DNA of 64,000 nucleotides, from positions 2,046,001 to 2,110,000 of the forward strand of contig NZ_JAUSYU010000001.1 of NCBI RefSeq assembly GCF_030817075.1, read 5' to 3'. Of the stretch, positions 24,144-33,480 are shown in pieces. The notes beneath the pieces are model-generated. The model was not told the DNA's origin. It did not search any database and worked only from the letters and a program-made list of their open reading frames with translations. Origin of the DNA: Arthrobacter sp. V1I9. GTDB taxonomy: Bacteria > Actinomycetota > Actinomycetes > Actinomycetales > Micrococcaceae. Made by a program: the position numbers and the translations under genes. Each line of letters begins with the position of its first letter. Position 1 is the first letter of the stretch.

Positions 24144-25532
24144 CTACCCGTAGATGGTTTCCTCGTCGTCGGATTCCTTGGAGATCCGGCGGCCAAGGTA
24201 GAGGCCCTCCAGCGCGAGTTCGATGGCGGCGGCGCGCTGCCCGGCGTTAGTCGCCCCGAGGCGGCCGCTGATCTCGTCATAAAGTCCCGATCCGTTGAGG
24301 GACGGCAGGTTGTCGAGGAACTCCTGCGCCGTGACGTGCTCGCCCGTGGTGACGGTGGTGTGGCCGTCCAGCGCGGCGACCAGCGGACCAAGATCAATGC
24401 CTTGATAGTGCGCCCGCACGGCTTCGGCGGTGGCGGTGCGCAGGAGGTGGTCCAGCACGGCCTGTTCCCGGCCCTCCTCGCCCGACTCGAACTCGATCTT
24501 GCCCGTGAGGACGTCCACCGCGGTGCCGAGGTCAACGATCCTCGCAACGGCCTCGCCCTCCCCGCGTACGCTGGCACGACGGAGCGCTGCTGCGGCGACC
24601 GTTTCAGCTCCTGCGATGCCGAACCGCGCCGATACTCCCGAGGTCTGGTTGATTGCCGGGGATTGCCGGAGCGCGCGGGTGTAGCGGGCGAGGATCTCGA
24701 GGATGACGGACGGGACGTCGGCCACGAGCTGCCCCTCCTGCCGGATCACCGCCACTTCGTCGTCCAGCTCTATCGGGTAGTGGGTGCGGATTTCGGCGCC
24801 GAACCGGTCCTTCAGGGGCGTGATGATCCGGCCGCGGTTGGTGTAGTCCTCCGGGTTGGCGGAAGCGACGACGAGCACGTCCAGCGGCAGCCGCAGAACG
24901 TAGCCGCGGATCTGGATATCGCGTTCCTCCATGACGTTGAGCATCGCCACCTGGATCCGCTCGGCGAGGTCGGGCAGCTCGTTGATGGCAATGATCCCGC
25001 GGTTGGAGCGCGGGATTAGGCCGTAGTGGATGGTCTCCGGGTCGCCCAGGCGGCGGCCCTCGGCCACCCGCATCGGGTCCACGTCACCGACGAGGTCGGC
25101 AACGGACGTATCCGGGGTCGCAAGCTTCTCCACGTACCGCTCGGAGCGGTGGCGCCACGCCACCCGCAGCCGGTCTCCTTCCGTGAGGGCGCGGGCGCGG
25201 GACTGCTCGGTGATCGGCTCGTACGGGTGCTCGTTGAGTTCCGAGTCCTCAATCACCGGGGACCATTCGTCCAGGAGCCCGGCCAGCGTGCGCAGGAGCC
25301 GTGTTTTGCCCTGCCCCCGTTCGCCCAGCAGGACCACGTCGTGCCCTGCGATTAGGGCACGCTCGAGCTGGGGAAGGACGGTGCGGCTGAAACCGTACAG
25401 CCCCGGCCACGGATCCCGGCCGGCGGCGAGCGCGGTGAGCAGGTTGTCGCGGATTTCGTGGCGCAGGTCCTTCTGGATATGGCCGGCGGCACGCAGTTCA
25501 CCAACGGTGAAAATATCGGGTCGATCACTCAC
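24144..25532 (-). CDS. MoxR/ChlI-like AAA+ ATPase
   Basis: The product is 462 residues. Walker A is VVLLGERGQGKTRLLRTLAG (about residues 66-85), and the Walker B/sensor region is GIIAINELPDLAERIQVAML. A ChlI-like hairpin DIQIRGYVLRLPLDVLVVASANPEDYTNRG precedes the sensor-1 asparagine. The sequence is close to proteins annotated as magnesium chelatase or sigma-54-interacting ATPases. It is the first gene of a two-gene operon with the VWA protein; no chlorophyll or cobalamin genes are nearby, so a role in metal chelation is unlikely. Confidence 0.9.
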   Translation of the reverse strand: MSDRPDIFTVGELRAAGHIQKDLRHEIRDNLLTALAAGRDPWPGLYGFSRTVLPQLERALIAGHDVVLLGERGQGKTRLLRTLAGLLDEWSPVIEDSELNEHPYEPITEQSRARALTEGDRLRVAWRHRSERYVEKLATPDTSVADLVGDVDPMRVAEGRRLGDPETIHYGLIPRSNRGIIAINELPDLAERIQVAMLNVMEERDIQIRGYVLRLPLDVLVVASANPEDYTNRGRIITPLKDRFGAEIRTHYPIELDDEVAVIRQEGQLVADVPSVILEILARYTRALRQSPAINQTSGVSARFGIAGAETVAAAALRRASVRGEGEAVARIVDLGTAVDVLTGKIEFESGEEGREQAVLDHLLRTATAEAVRAHYQGIDLGPLVAALDGHTTVTTGEHVTAQEFLDNLPSLNGSGLYDEISGRLGATNAGQRAAAIELALEGLYLGRRISKESDDEETIYG

Positions 25533-25890
25533 CCCTCCACGGTAGACCGACGTGTGCCGTGAATCGAGGATAATTTCAGGTCGCTGCCCACAGGGTCATC
25601 AATTGCCCTACGCTTAGGCAGATGTTTGCGGCAATGCCGGAGCCGAAGGCCACCCTGTTCCAGCGGACCGTGACCAGTCGGCCTCGGTGTCGGCCATCTC
25701 CTATACCAACGGGCAGCCGCCTGCTGTACTGATGGTGAATTCGACGTCGAATCCGCTGAGCGGGCTGAGGACGCCGTGACATCCCGCGGGCTGGATGGGC
25801 ACTGGGGATGAAAAGGATCCTCAGGTGCAGGCGCGGGACCTGCAGCTGGGCTAAGCCGGCGCATTCCAAGGTCTCCCGGCCCGCACCCTT
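25533..25890. other. Gene-poor stretch with a possible remnant
   Basis: This is 358 bases between the MoxR operon promoter and the cyclodeaminase-like gene. A rightward frame around 25672-25780 reads QSASVSAISYTNGQPPAVLM and ends shortly after, without a start or ribosome-binding site. It looks like a protein fragment but I cannot name it. I see nothing else apart from promoter space for the leftward MoxR operon. Confidence 0.3.
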
Positions 25891-26559
25891 CTAGTCCAGG
25901 GCGCCGGTGTCGGTGGGGGCGGCGCGGTGATCCACCCCGGCCGTCAGCTGGTCTATCCGGTCAAGGGCCGAATTAAGCTGCTGGACAGTTGTCCACAGAA
26001 CTGGATGCTCTTCGCGGATCCCTTCGAGCGTGGCACCGGCGGATCGAAGCGTTGCGAGATCGAAACTGACGTTCGTGCGCGCACCAGTCACTGCCGCCCG
26101 GAGGGCGCCGAATGCGACGGTGACGTCGGCGATCAGCGCCGGGTTCCCGTGGGAAGCGAGCCAGCCAAGGTCTTCAATGGCTGCCATGGCCCGTTCGCCC
26201 AGCACGGCCGACGCCTTCGCGGCGTTCACGGACGCGTGGTGGATCGCGTCATCGCGCTCCTGCCCTGGTTCCAGGCGGAAAGCCGCGCCGAACGCCTCGG
26301 AGGCGGCAGCATCGTCGTCGGCCAGTTGAAGGGCAGCCTCGCGGAGTGCACGTGCACGCGCATGGATGTCCGTCAGCTCCCCGCCCTGGTCCTGGCTTGG
26401 TTCTGTGTAGCCGGCCACCATGGACGCCAGCGACGCGGCAATGGCGAGCATAACCCCCGTTCCTGCCCCTCCGCCCGGCGACCCCTTGGACTCTGCCAGC
26501 GCTTGCGTCCATTCCTCTACCGTTGAGCTTTGGGTTGTCACCGCTTCAGATTCAGCCAT
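25891..26559 (-). CDS. Cyclodeaminase/cyclohydrolase (FTCD-C) family protein
   Basis: The product is 222 residues, all-helical. The segment SSTVEEWTQALAESKGSPGGGAGTGVMLAIAASLASMVAGYT matches the FTCD C-terminal/FchA family signature (P-x-PGGGS/A). That family interconverts formimino- or methenyl-tetrahydrofolate. Which folate derivative is used here cannot be told. ATG 26559 is the only reasonable start. It is divergent from a small hypothetical gene, and about 200 bases between them form the shared promoter region. Confidence 0.88.
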   Translation of the reverse strand: MAESEAVTTQSSTVEEWTQALAESKGSPGGGAGTGVMLAIAASLASMVAGYTEPSQDQGGELTDIHARARALREAALQLADDDAAASEAFGAAFRLEPGQERDDAIHHASVNAAKASAVLGERAMAAIEDLGWLASHGNPALIADVTVAFGALRAAVTGARTNVSFDLATLRSAGATLEGIREEHPVLWTTVQQLNSALDRIDQLTAGVDHRAAPTDTGALD

Positions 26560-26766
26560 GGCTCCTATTGTGCCCCCTCATCAGTCGTTCGCTCGCGGCG
26601 CCACGGGAAGGCGCCAGGCGGCGCCCGAACGTCGGATTGGCCGCGCCTCGCTGATTCCTCGGGCGATCTTGAGCTAATTTTGGGCGTACCCAGGCCGTTT
26701 CCTGATAGTCGTTTAGCAGGATCAAGGTAACGGGGTGTGCGGAGACTAAGAGTAAGGTGACATGCC

Positions 26767-27018
26767 ATGACACAGGATGGTCCGCCGTCAGAATTTCCTG
26801 ACGGAGACGAGCTGGGCCGGGCAATGCCATCGATGGGCACCCTGGTTATCCGCACCTGGAGCGAACCGGACCAGTCGCAGCGGTTTCGCGCACGCGTGAC
26901 GTACAGCCAGTCCCCCACCTCGGAGCCGAGAATCGTATACACGGTGGACCCGGAGGAAGTCCTCACGGCGGTCCGCCAATGGCTTCGTCCCCAGTCCGAG
27001 GCCCCGCGGGAAGCTTAA
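26767..27018 (+). CDS. Small hypothetical protein
   Basis: The product is 83 residues. A beta-rich centre (MGTLVIRTWSEPDQSQRFRARVTYSQ) is followed by VYTVDPEEVLTAVRQWL. AAGGTGA lies eight bases before the ATG. Similar small proteins are common near other genes in this genus, but I know no assigned function. Its stop overlaps the end of the convergent beta-galactosidase frame by 4 bases. Confidence 0.7.
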   Translation: MTQDGPPSEFPDGDELGRAMPSMGTLVIRTWSEPDQSQRFRARVTYSQSPTSEPRIVYTVDPEEVLTAVRQWLRPQSEAPREA

Positions 27019-29444
27019 GGACTTTCCGTTTGGCCGGCTTTCAGGGCACAGTCCGCTGCACGGCGCCGAATTGCGGGATTCTCCTGCCACGTCGTCCAGT
27101 GGAGCAGCTCCGCTTTGTCCAGGGCGGCCAGGTCGCCGTCCAGGGCGTCACGCCGCTGCTGGGCTTCCAGCGGCAGCCCAACCTTCGCGTCCTTCGGGAG
27201 CGGAAGGATCTGGAGCTGGAGCTCCGAGTCGGGGCCGATGCCGGCGTCGTGCGTGTCAATGACCCAGGGGGAACCGTCCCAGAAGCGGTCGGCAACCAAT
27301 GAGCCATCAATGAGCAGCCGGGCAACGTCGCCGGCCCACCCGATCTCCAGTTCGCTATGCCCCTCTGCGCCAAGGAAGCCCGCCGTCGCAACGTCAATCC
27401 TGTAAACCTCCGCCAGTTCCGCGATGGCGGCATCACCGGGGGCCGCCGCCCGGCCGGCCAGGGAACCGAACGAAGCAGGGACCGGCTTTGCATTGCGGAT
27501 CCGTTCTGCACCGAGTGCCACCCGCACGCGTGCAGTTTCCGGCGCCGGGATGTCGACGTCCTCGAACTGGCCGGTCCCGCCCGCGTACCGCCGGACGGAA
27601 GCAGCCCCGAGCGACCTCCCGGCCAGGAGCCCATCCTCACCGGCCCAGAGCGGGTCACCTGACAGGACCAGGTCTCGTCCGCGTGGTGTCTCAAGAACCC
27701 ACGCCTGGTCAGCCAGCTCAGAGGGTAAAACGAGAATATTCATGGACCCTTCCGTGGACTTCACAGTCAGGGTGGCTGGTTCTGCGGCATCGACGCCGTA
27801 GACGTTGTCACCCAGGGCAAAAGCAGGCCCTTTAACCGATGTTCCCTCGGGCAGGCACAACTGCGGCATTATTCCGGCGTCGGCGGCGAGAACCAGGGTT
27901 GGTGAGGAGGCCGGGCCCAAAAGGGTCAGCGGTGACGCCGTGGCCCAGGTAAGGCGCACTCCCGCTATCTCGAGGTTCACAGGCCAAGTGGCAATTGTTC
28001 CGGAGGGGATGGAGACGGGGTTGGCTGGGAAGGTTACCGTGTCCTCGTTGAGTGACAGGCTGAACTGGGCTGCCGCGTAGTCCGGCAGCGGGAGGTGGGG
28101 CTGGTGCCAGGTGATGAACACAAAGCCCGAATGCCCGTCCGAGCGCATCGCCCACCGGAGCGTCTCCGAGTCTTCGATACCAGCCGGCACGTCGTCCGGG
28201 AGCGTAGACGGCATCGGTGCCAGACGGTCGCCGAAGGCGGCAAGGAACGCGTGCTGCCTGCGCAGCAGGCCGAAGCTGGGAGCCAGCCTGCCGGTGGCGC
28301 CGATGGGGGCGTGGAAGTCATAGTCGATCACCGGAAGATCGTTCGGGTAGCCCGTGGCCTGGGATTCCTGGAAGCCGCCGGGAGGATTCGTGCCGCCGGC
28401 GAACATTTAATAGCCCTGCCAGCCGGAGCCGCTGCCGATCTTGTTGTTGGCCACGGCAGCCACATCCTTGCCCCGGGGCCACGGCCTGCGCTGATAAGCA
28501 GTCGCCATGCCGCCGGTCAGCTCGCAGGTGGCTGCCGGGTAGAGGGCGGACGGCGAGCGCGGCGGTGCTGCATCACTGCCGGAGAAGTGCTCGCGAAGGT
28601 CGGCGCCGATGCCGGGATCGTCCCACTGGTGGCTGAAGAAGTAGTGCTGCCGGAACGTGGGGTCCCAGGGGGCATCGGCGTCCACCCAGAATCCGTCACC
28701 GTACCCTCCGAAGACCGGCAGGACCGCCTCCTCCGGGATATCAGCCCCGCCCCAGGCAGTCGCCGTCCAGATCGGGGCGCTGAGTCCGGCCGCGCGGGCC
28801 AGTTTCTTGAGCTCGCTGATGTGTCCGGGCTGGTCGTAGAGTTCGTTTTCCAGCTGGATGCCGACGATGTTGCTGCCCGGCCCGGTCAGCCCCCGCAGTT
28901 CCCCGCCGAGGCGGATGAACCAGCGTTCCACCAGGGCGAGGTAGGCAGGGTCGTTGGTGCGGTGTTCGACGGCGGCCGCCTGCACCCAGTCCGGGAAACC
29001 GCCGTTGCGGACCTCGCCGTGGGCCCAGGGCCCGATACGCAGGACTACGTCAAGGCCAAGAGAGTCGCACAGACGAACGAAGCCGGCAACGTCGAGGTTG
29101 CCGTCAAAGCGCGCCTCACCCTCGGATCGTTCGTGGTGGATCCAGAAGACATAGCAGGCTGCTACCGTGACGCCGCCGGCCTTCATCAGCCGCAGGCGAT
29201 CTTCCCAACGGCTGCGGGGCAGCCTGCTGAAGTGGATCTCGCCTGACACCGGCACCGCGGGACGGCCCGCGCATTCGATGTAGTGGGTGGTAAGCCGCCA
29301 CCTGCTGTGGGGATCCTCGATGTTGCTCATGGGCGGGAGCTGCAGGCCCCGATCGTGGGGCCGGTGGGTGGCTTTCAGGAGTTCAACGCTGCCGGCCATT
29401 TCGAGGGGGCCCTGTTGCTTGAGGGTGTTGTCATCAAAGCGCAT
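27015..29444 (-). pseudogene. GH35-like beta-galactosidase, split by one in-frame stop
   Basis: Two leftward open frames (28407-29444, 345 residues; 27015-28406, 463 residues) are in the same phase and separated only by a TAA at 28407-28409. Read through, they make one GH35-type enzyme of about 809 residues. The N-terminal TIM barrel includes VPVSGEIHFSRLPR, VLRIGPWAHGEVRNGGFPDW and GIQLENELYDQ (acid/base Glu); ATCELTGGM is the probable nucleophile strand. The stop interrupts the conserved GYYMFAGGTN stretch: TAT-TAA-ATG replaces an expected TAT-TAC-ATG, a single change. The next codon is ATG, so reinitiation is conceivable, but the active site would still be cut. No frameshift is seen. Confidence 0.85.
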
Positions 29445-29548
29445 GTGTGGATTCTTTCAGCTTCGGGGGCGGTCCGGATGAAGCTGTCATGCGCGCCACT
29501 CCGACCGGATCCCCGAATACTTGTGGCCGCAGGCCTCCTGCAACAGCG

Positions 29549-30178
29549 TCAGCGGTCAGATGGCGGGCCGTTGAGGATAGTCGGGACGTATTCAAGCAGC
29601 TGGAGGCGACCGTCAAAAGTCCTGCTGTCCACCATCTCCAGCGAGACGTCCGGATAACCGTCGTAGATGCGCTCCCGCCCCGTCCTGCCTGTAATCACCG
29701 GGAACACGACCAGCCGGAACCTGTCCACGAGGCCGGCCGCCAGCAGCGAACGGCTGAGGCTGAGGCTGCCGAGGGTGCTCAAGGGCCTGGTGCCGGTCCG
29801 TTTCATCTCCCGCACGGCCTCCACCGCGTCACCCGCCACCAACTCCGAGTTCGCCCAAGCTAGGGGCGCCTGCAGGCTGGAGGAGAAGACGACCTTGGGC
29901 ACGGCGGCCAGGCCAGTGAGGCTGGCACCCTCCTCCTTCGAAAATCCAGAGCCTTCCGCCGCGGCCTCACCGGACATGCTGGACATTAGCCGGTACGTGT
30001 TCGCGCCCATCAGGAAGGTGTACTCCTTCTTCCCTTCCCCCTCGAGCCAGGCCAGGTATTCGGGCCCCTCCAGGCCCCACCAGCCAGGCCATCCCTCGGC
30101 CGAGGCGTACCCGTCAAGGGAAATAATGAGGTCAACCATAAGTTCAGCCGATGACGCCTCTGAAGAGTTTGCGCCCAT
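29549..30178 (-). CDS. RibD C-terminal/DHFR-family reductase
   Basis: The product is 209 residues. LMVDLIISLDGYASAEGWPG is the first strand and loop, FLMGANTYRLMSSM the cofactor turn, and RPLSTLGSLSLSRSLLAAGLVDRFRLVVFPVITG the C-terminal half typical of RibD-like reductases. AAAGGAG sits seven bases before ATG 30178, which decides that start over the later M14. The substrate is unknown. It is divergent from a second, damaged member of the same family at 30457. Confidence 0.87.
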   Translation of the reverse strand: MGANSSEASSAELMVDLIISLDGYASAEGWPGWWGLEGPEYLAWLEGEGKKEYTFLMGANTYRLMSSMSGEAAAEGSGFSKEEGASLTGLAAVPKVVFSSSLQAPLAWANSELVAGDAVEAVREMKRTGTRPLSTLGSLSLSRSLLAAGLVDRFRLVVFPVITGRTGRERIYDGYPDVSLEMVDSRTFDGRLQLLEYVPTILNGPPSDR

Positions 30179-30456
30179 GACCGTCTCCTTTGATGGCAGG
30201 TGCCGGCAATGCTATCCCCGCGGGGATATGACCTACAAGGGACCGGAGGGCGGTTGCAGCGCTCGGCGCTCCCGGCGCTCTGGTCGAGATCAGCGCTGGT
30301 GCCGCCGTGTTCCAATATGCAAGGACCTGAATCCGCCTGGTCAAAGCGCACTGCATCCCACCCGATCATCGCGCCCCTTCCGGCCGCCGTCGAACGCCAA
30401 TAGCATGGCCCGTATCGATTTACGCCCTCAACAAACGGCCACCGCTGAAGGAAGCC

Positions 30457-31054
30457 ATGAACAGAGTCACCTGCGATCTCACCGTATCCCTCGACGGATT
30501 CCTTGCCGGCCCGAACCAGAGCCATTCCAACCCCTTGGGCGAAGGCGGGGAGGACTTGCACCGGTGGCAGTTCGAGGAACCCGAGGACAACGCCGCGGCA
30601 CTGGAGGGGATTCTCTCCGCAGGTGCGTACGTCATGGGCCGCAACATGTTCGCCGGCCCGGGGGCAGGGCCCTGGGATGAGGACTGGCGCGGCTGGTGGG
30701 GCGAAGAACCTCCGTACCACGCCCCAGTCTTTGTCCTCACGCATCATCAACGCCCGCCCGTGGAGATGGAGGGCGGCACCACGTTCTATTTCGTGAACGA
30801 CGGAATAGAGTCGGCACTTAACCAGGCGCGGGAAGCGGCTGCCGGCAAAGACGTCGCGATAGCTGGAGGCGCCGAGACTGCCCGCCAATTCCTCTCGGCC
30901 GGACTGATCGACGAGCTGCGGCTCCACATCGCGCCGCTCGTCCTGGGAGGAGGCGAGCGGCTGCTCGACGGCGTCGGGAACCTAAAGCTTGAGCCGACGG
31001 AAAGTGAGCGGCACCCGCCTTGTAACGCACGTCCGCTACCGGGTTATCCGCTGA
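30457..31054 (+). pseudogene. RibD/DHFR-family reductase with a terminal frameshift
   Basis: It starts MNRVTCDLTVSLDGFLAGPNQ, with VMGRNMFAG and VAIAGGAETARQFLSAGLIDELRLHIAPLVLGGGERL as family marks, and reads normally to about residue 181. At 31001-31003 an extra A in GGAAAG shifts the frame. Removing it gives VSGTRLVTHVRYRVIR and a stop at 31054, the normal family ending. As written, the frame runs on to 31206 with an unrelated tail. The enzyme may still fold, and the change could also be a sequencing error in a homopolymer. Confidence 0.75.
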
Positions 31055-31425
31055 TACCTACCGTCCACCCTCAATTCTGCGGCTGCGCTGCTCCTGCGCC
31101 ATGGGCCCGTACGGATAGACCCCGCCACGGCGATGTCCTCCACGGCCCGGAACAATTTCAGATTCGATTTCCCGGAGCAGCAGGCTGTACTGGGGTTGCA
31201 GGCTAACCGGCGGGTGCCAGCCCCGGGCGCGGGCGACATGTACGGCCTTGGTCAGCTGGCACGCCAGAAAGTTGGAGAAGCCGTAATACGCGATCTTGCC
31301 CCGGCTGACTGCGTCGTCGAGGAAGCGCAGGGTATCCTCCAACGGGCTGATGGGGTCCCGGGCATGGTTCCCAGCAAGTAGGTAGAAACGACGGCGCCGG
31401 TTCGGCCCAGGGTTCGGTATTGCGT
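31045..31425 (-). pseudogene. Aldo/keto reductase remnant with large internal deletion
   Basis: The remnant begins QYRTLGRTGAVVSTYLLGTM, an aldo/keto reductase N-terminus, but the preceding codon is ACG where ATG would be expected. It then jumps in another frame to DPISPLEDTLRFLDDAVSRG and YYGFSNFLACQLTKAVHVAR, the middle of the barrel. About 100 residues are missing between them, and the C-terminal third is gone. It lies between the frameshifted reductase and the SMP-30 gene and is certainly non-functional. Confidence 0.8.
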
Positions 31426-31439
31426 GCTTGTCCTCGTGA

Positions 31440-32333
31440 TCAGTTGTCGGTGGCCTGATAATTCAAGGCGGCCGCATCGCGTGTGGTGGTGCGGATCCGG
31501 TACAGGCTGGTGGTAGCGGTGATGTAAAGTTCCTGGCCATCCGGGCCGCCGAAACACAAGTTTGAGACCCTCTCGGGCACGGCCACGATGCCCAGGAGTT
31601 CGAAGGACGGTGAATAGACCCGGACGGCGGGGCCGGCAGAGGTCCAGATCCTGCCTTGGACGTCTACCCTCAAGCCGTCAGCAGCACAGCCTTCTTCAAG
31701 CTTAAGAACTGTTCCGCGGGAGTCGCACGCGCCGTCGCGCACATCGTAGGCGGCAATCCTCAACGGCACACCGCGACCGGGACCGGCCGTGTCAGCGACG
31801 TAAAGGACCGACTCATCCGGTGCGAAAGCGAGGCCGTTCGGGTAGACGAGGTCGGTGATCACCGGAGTGAGGGTTCCCGATGCAGGCTCGAACCGGAAAA
31901 CGTAACAGCCGCCGTACTCCTGCTCTCCCTCGTTCCCTTCCTTCGTGCCGGGAAGGATCCCGTACGGCGGGTCGGTGAACCAGATGCTCGAGTCCCGGGC
32001 AATCACGACGTCGTTAGGTGAGTTCAGCCGGCGGCCCTGGAAGGAATCAACCAGTCCTGTCACTGTTCCCTGGCGGTCGCGTTCAACCCGGCGGCGTCCG
32101 TGGCTGCACTGCACAACACTGCCATCGCCGTCGAGGGTCCGGCCGTTGGTAAATTGAACCCCGACTGCGTATTCCCCGGTTTTCCCCGTGGCCGGGTCGA
32201 ACTCGAGAATACGGTCATTTGGGATATCGCTCCAGCGCACAGTCTGCGACGACGGGACCCACACGGGGCCCTCAGCCCATATCGACCCCGTAAACAGACG
32301 CTCCAACCGGCCAGTGGTCAGTTCAACACCCAT
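31440..32333 (-). CDS. SMP-30/gluconolactonase/LRE family protein
   Basis: The product is 297 residues with a six-bladed beta-propeller pattern. IWAEGPVWVPSSQTVRWSDIPNDRI (metal Glu), RLNSPNDVVIARDSSIWFTDPPYGI (metal Asn) and DLVYPNGLAFAPDESVLYVADT (metal Asn/Asp) are the expected sites of this calcium/zinc lactonase family. It probably opens a sugar lactone in an oxidative sugar pathway, consistent with other damaged sugar genes nearby. The specific sugar is unknown. Confidence 0.88.
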   Translation of the reverse strand: MGVELTTGRLERLFTGSIWAEGPVWVPSSQTVRWSDIPNDRILEFDPATGKTGEYAVGVQFTNGRTLDGDGSVVQCSHGRRRVERDRQGTVTGLVDSFQGRRLNSPNDVVIARDSSIWFTDPPYGILPGTKEGNEGEQEYGGCYVFRFEPASGTLTPVITDLVYPNGLAFAPDESVLYVADTAGPGRGVPLRIAAYDVRDGACDSRGTVLKLEEGCAADGLRVDVQGRIWTSAGPAVRVYSPSFELLGIVAVPERVSNLCFGGPDGQELYITATTSLYRIRTTTRDAAALNYQATDN

Positions 32334-32521
32334 TGGAACCCCTTCTGTTGTCCCTGCCGCTGATCACGAAACGCCCGCGGCGGCCGCGCCCAGGTCCGCA
32401 GGCATCACGGGAAACGATAGCGCGAAAGGATCCACAACCACGGCAGGGATGGGCCCTGCTCTTCCGTGGTCCTCTATTCGGGCGGGGTGTATTGGGTGTC
32501 CGAGTGCCTGTTGAGGCCTCC

Positions 32522-33193
32522 CTATACCCTCGTGATGGAGAGCCGCATGGGCGCGCACCGATCAGCGTGCCTGATCAGCGCGGCCTTTTCCGCTTTATCC
32601 ACGGTCAGCCTCCAACGGGCCTTCACGGTGGTCCACTGTGCGATGTAGAGGCACACGTTAGCCGGCGGCAGCCACTGCTCAGGCCCGGAAGCCTGCTTGG
32701 AGGAGTTCAGCCTGCTGGTCTGGGCGCTCAACGAGCCCGCGTACCCAAGGTCGTTATAGAACGCGACCCGGCGCGCTTGCGTCCACGCCCTGGCGCCCGA
32801 ACCCCATGCCTCGTGCACGGGCACCATGTGGTCGATCTGCACGGTACTTGCTGAGGTGTGCGTGCGATTATCGAACGTTGTCACCCATTTACCGTTTGCC
32901 ACGGTGCAACGACGAGAAGTGGTGTACCTAGGGGCGACTTTGCTCTCGGAAATGAGAACTTCTGCGCGAGTGTTCTGGCAGTCCCTGTTCTGGTCATTCC
33001 ATTGCCCGAAGTATCGGTTCCGGTCATACCCGGCGTTGTTCTCTACCGCTACGGGCAGTGCGCGGACTGCTGCGCGAAGATTAGTCACGTAGGTGGGAGT
33101 GCTGGCCTCCGCTGGTGCAGAGATGCCTGTGAAGAGCAGTCCGAAGGAGAGCGCTGTGACAAGCGCCAATCTGATTTTCAATGTGTCCCCCAT
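32522..33193 (-). CDS. Secreted HNH nuclease-family protein (DUF1524/GmrSD-type)
   Basis: The product is 223 residues with an N-terminal signal peptide (LALVTALSFGLLFTGISAPAEA). The HNH core is TVQIDHMVPVHEAWGSGA, with WNDQNRDCQNTRAEVLI before it and LPPANVCLYIAQWTTVKARW after it. This is the arrangement of small secreted HNH proteins in actinobacteria. It probably cuts extracellular DNA. A paralogue of the same layout, a lipoprotein, lies 288 bases away at 33481-34185. The 188 bases downstream hold no recognisable gene. Confidence 0.87.
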   Translation of the reverse strand: MGDTLKIRLALVTALSFGLLFTGISAPAEASTPTYVTNLRAAVRALPVAVENNAGYDRNRYFGQWNDQNRDCQNTRAEVLISESKVAPRYTTSRRCTVANGKWVTTFDNRTHTSASTVQIDHMVPVHEAWGSGARAWTQARRVAFYNDLGYAGSLSAQTSRLNSSKQASGPEQWLPPANVCLYIAQWTTVKARWRLTVDKAEKAALIRHADRCAPMRLSITRV

Positions 33194-33480
33194 GGAATGC
33201 TGGAGCGCCCTCCGTGAGCGCTGAACCGAGTTTTGCAGGGGGCACGGCCCTATTCTTCAAAAATGCGCTTAAACTGCGGAACTCTTTCGGGAATGGAGCA
33301 TGATGACTATTCTTCCTTCAATTGGTGACGCAGAGCTGATGCTATCGATTCGGAGGCTTCGAAATCGACGAGTTGCGCACCCGTCTTGATAAAGAATTCC
33401 CTACCGGGCCAGCGCATCTGCATCGGAAAATCGTTTTCGGTCGATATGACCGGCAGGAAGGCTCCGGCGGCTCCTTAGGT

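Noticed and set aside
28095-29246. 383-residue rightward frame opposite the beta-galactosidase
   Set aside because: GH35 motifs are on the other strand in both halves. This frame is a shadow and does not explain the stop codon.
32334-32521. Possible C-terminal fragment reading PAVVVDPFALSFPVMPADLG
   Set aside because: It is too short, has no recognisable family and no frame continuity; chance cannot be excluded.
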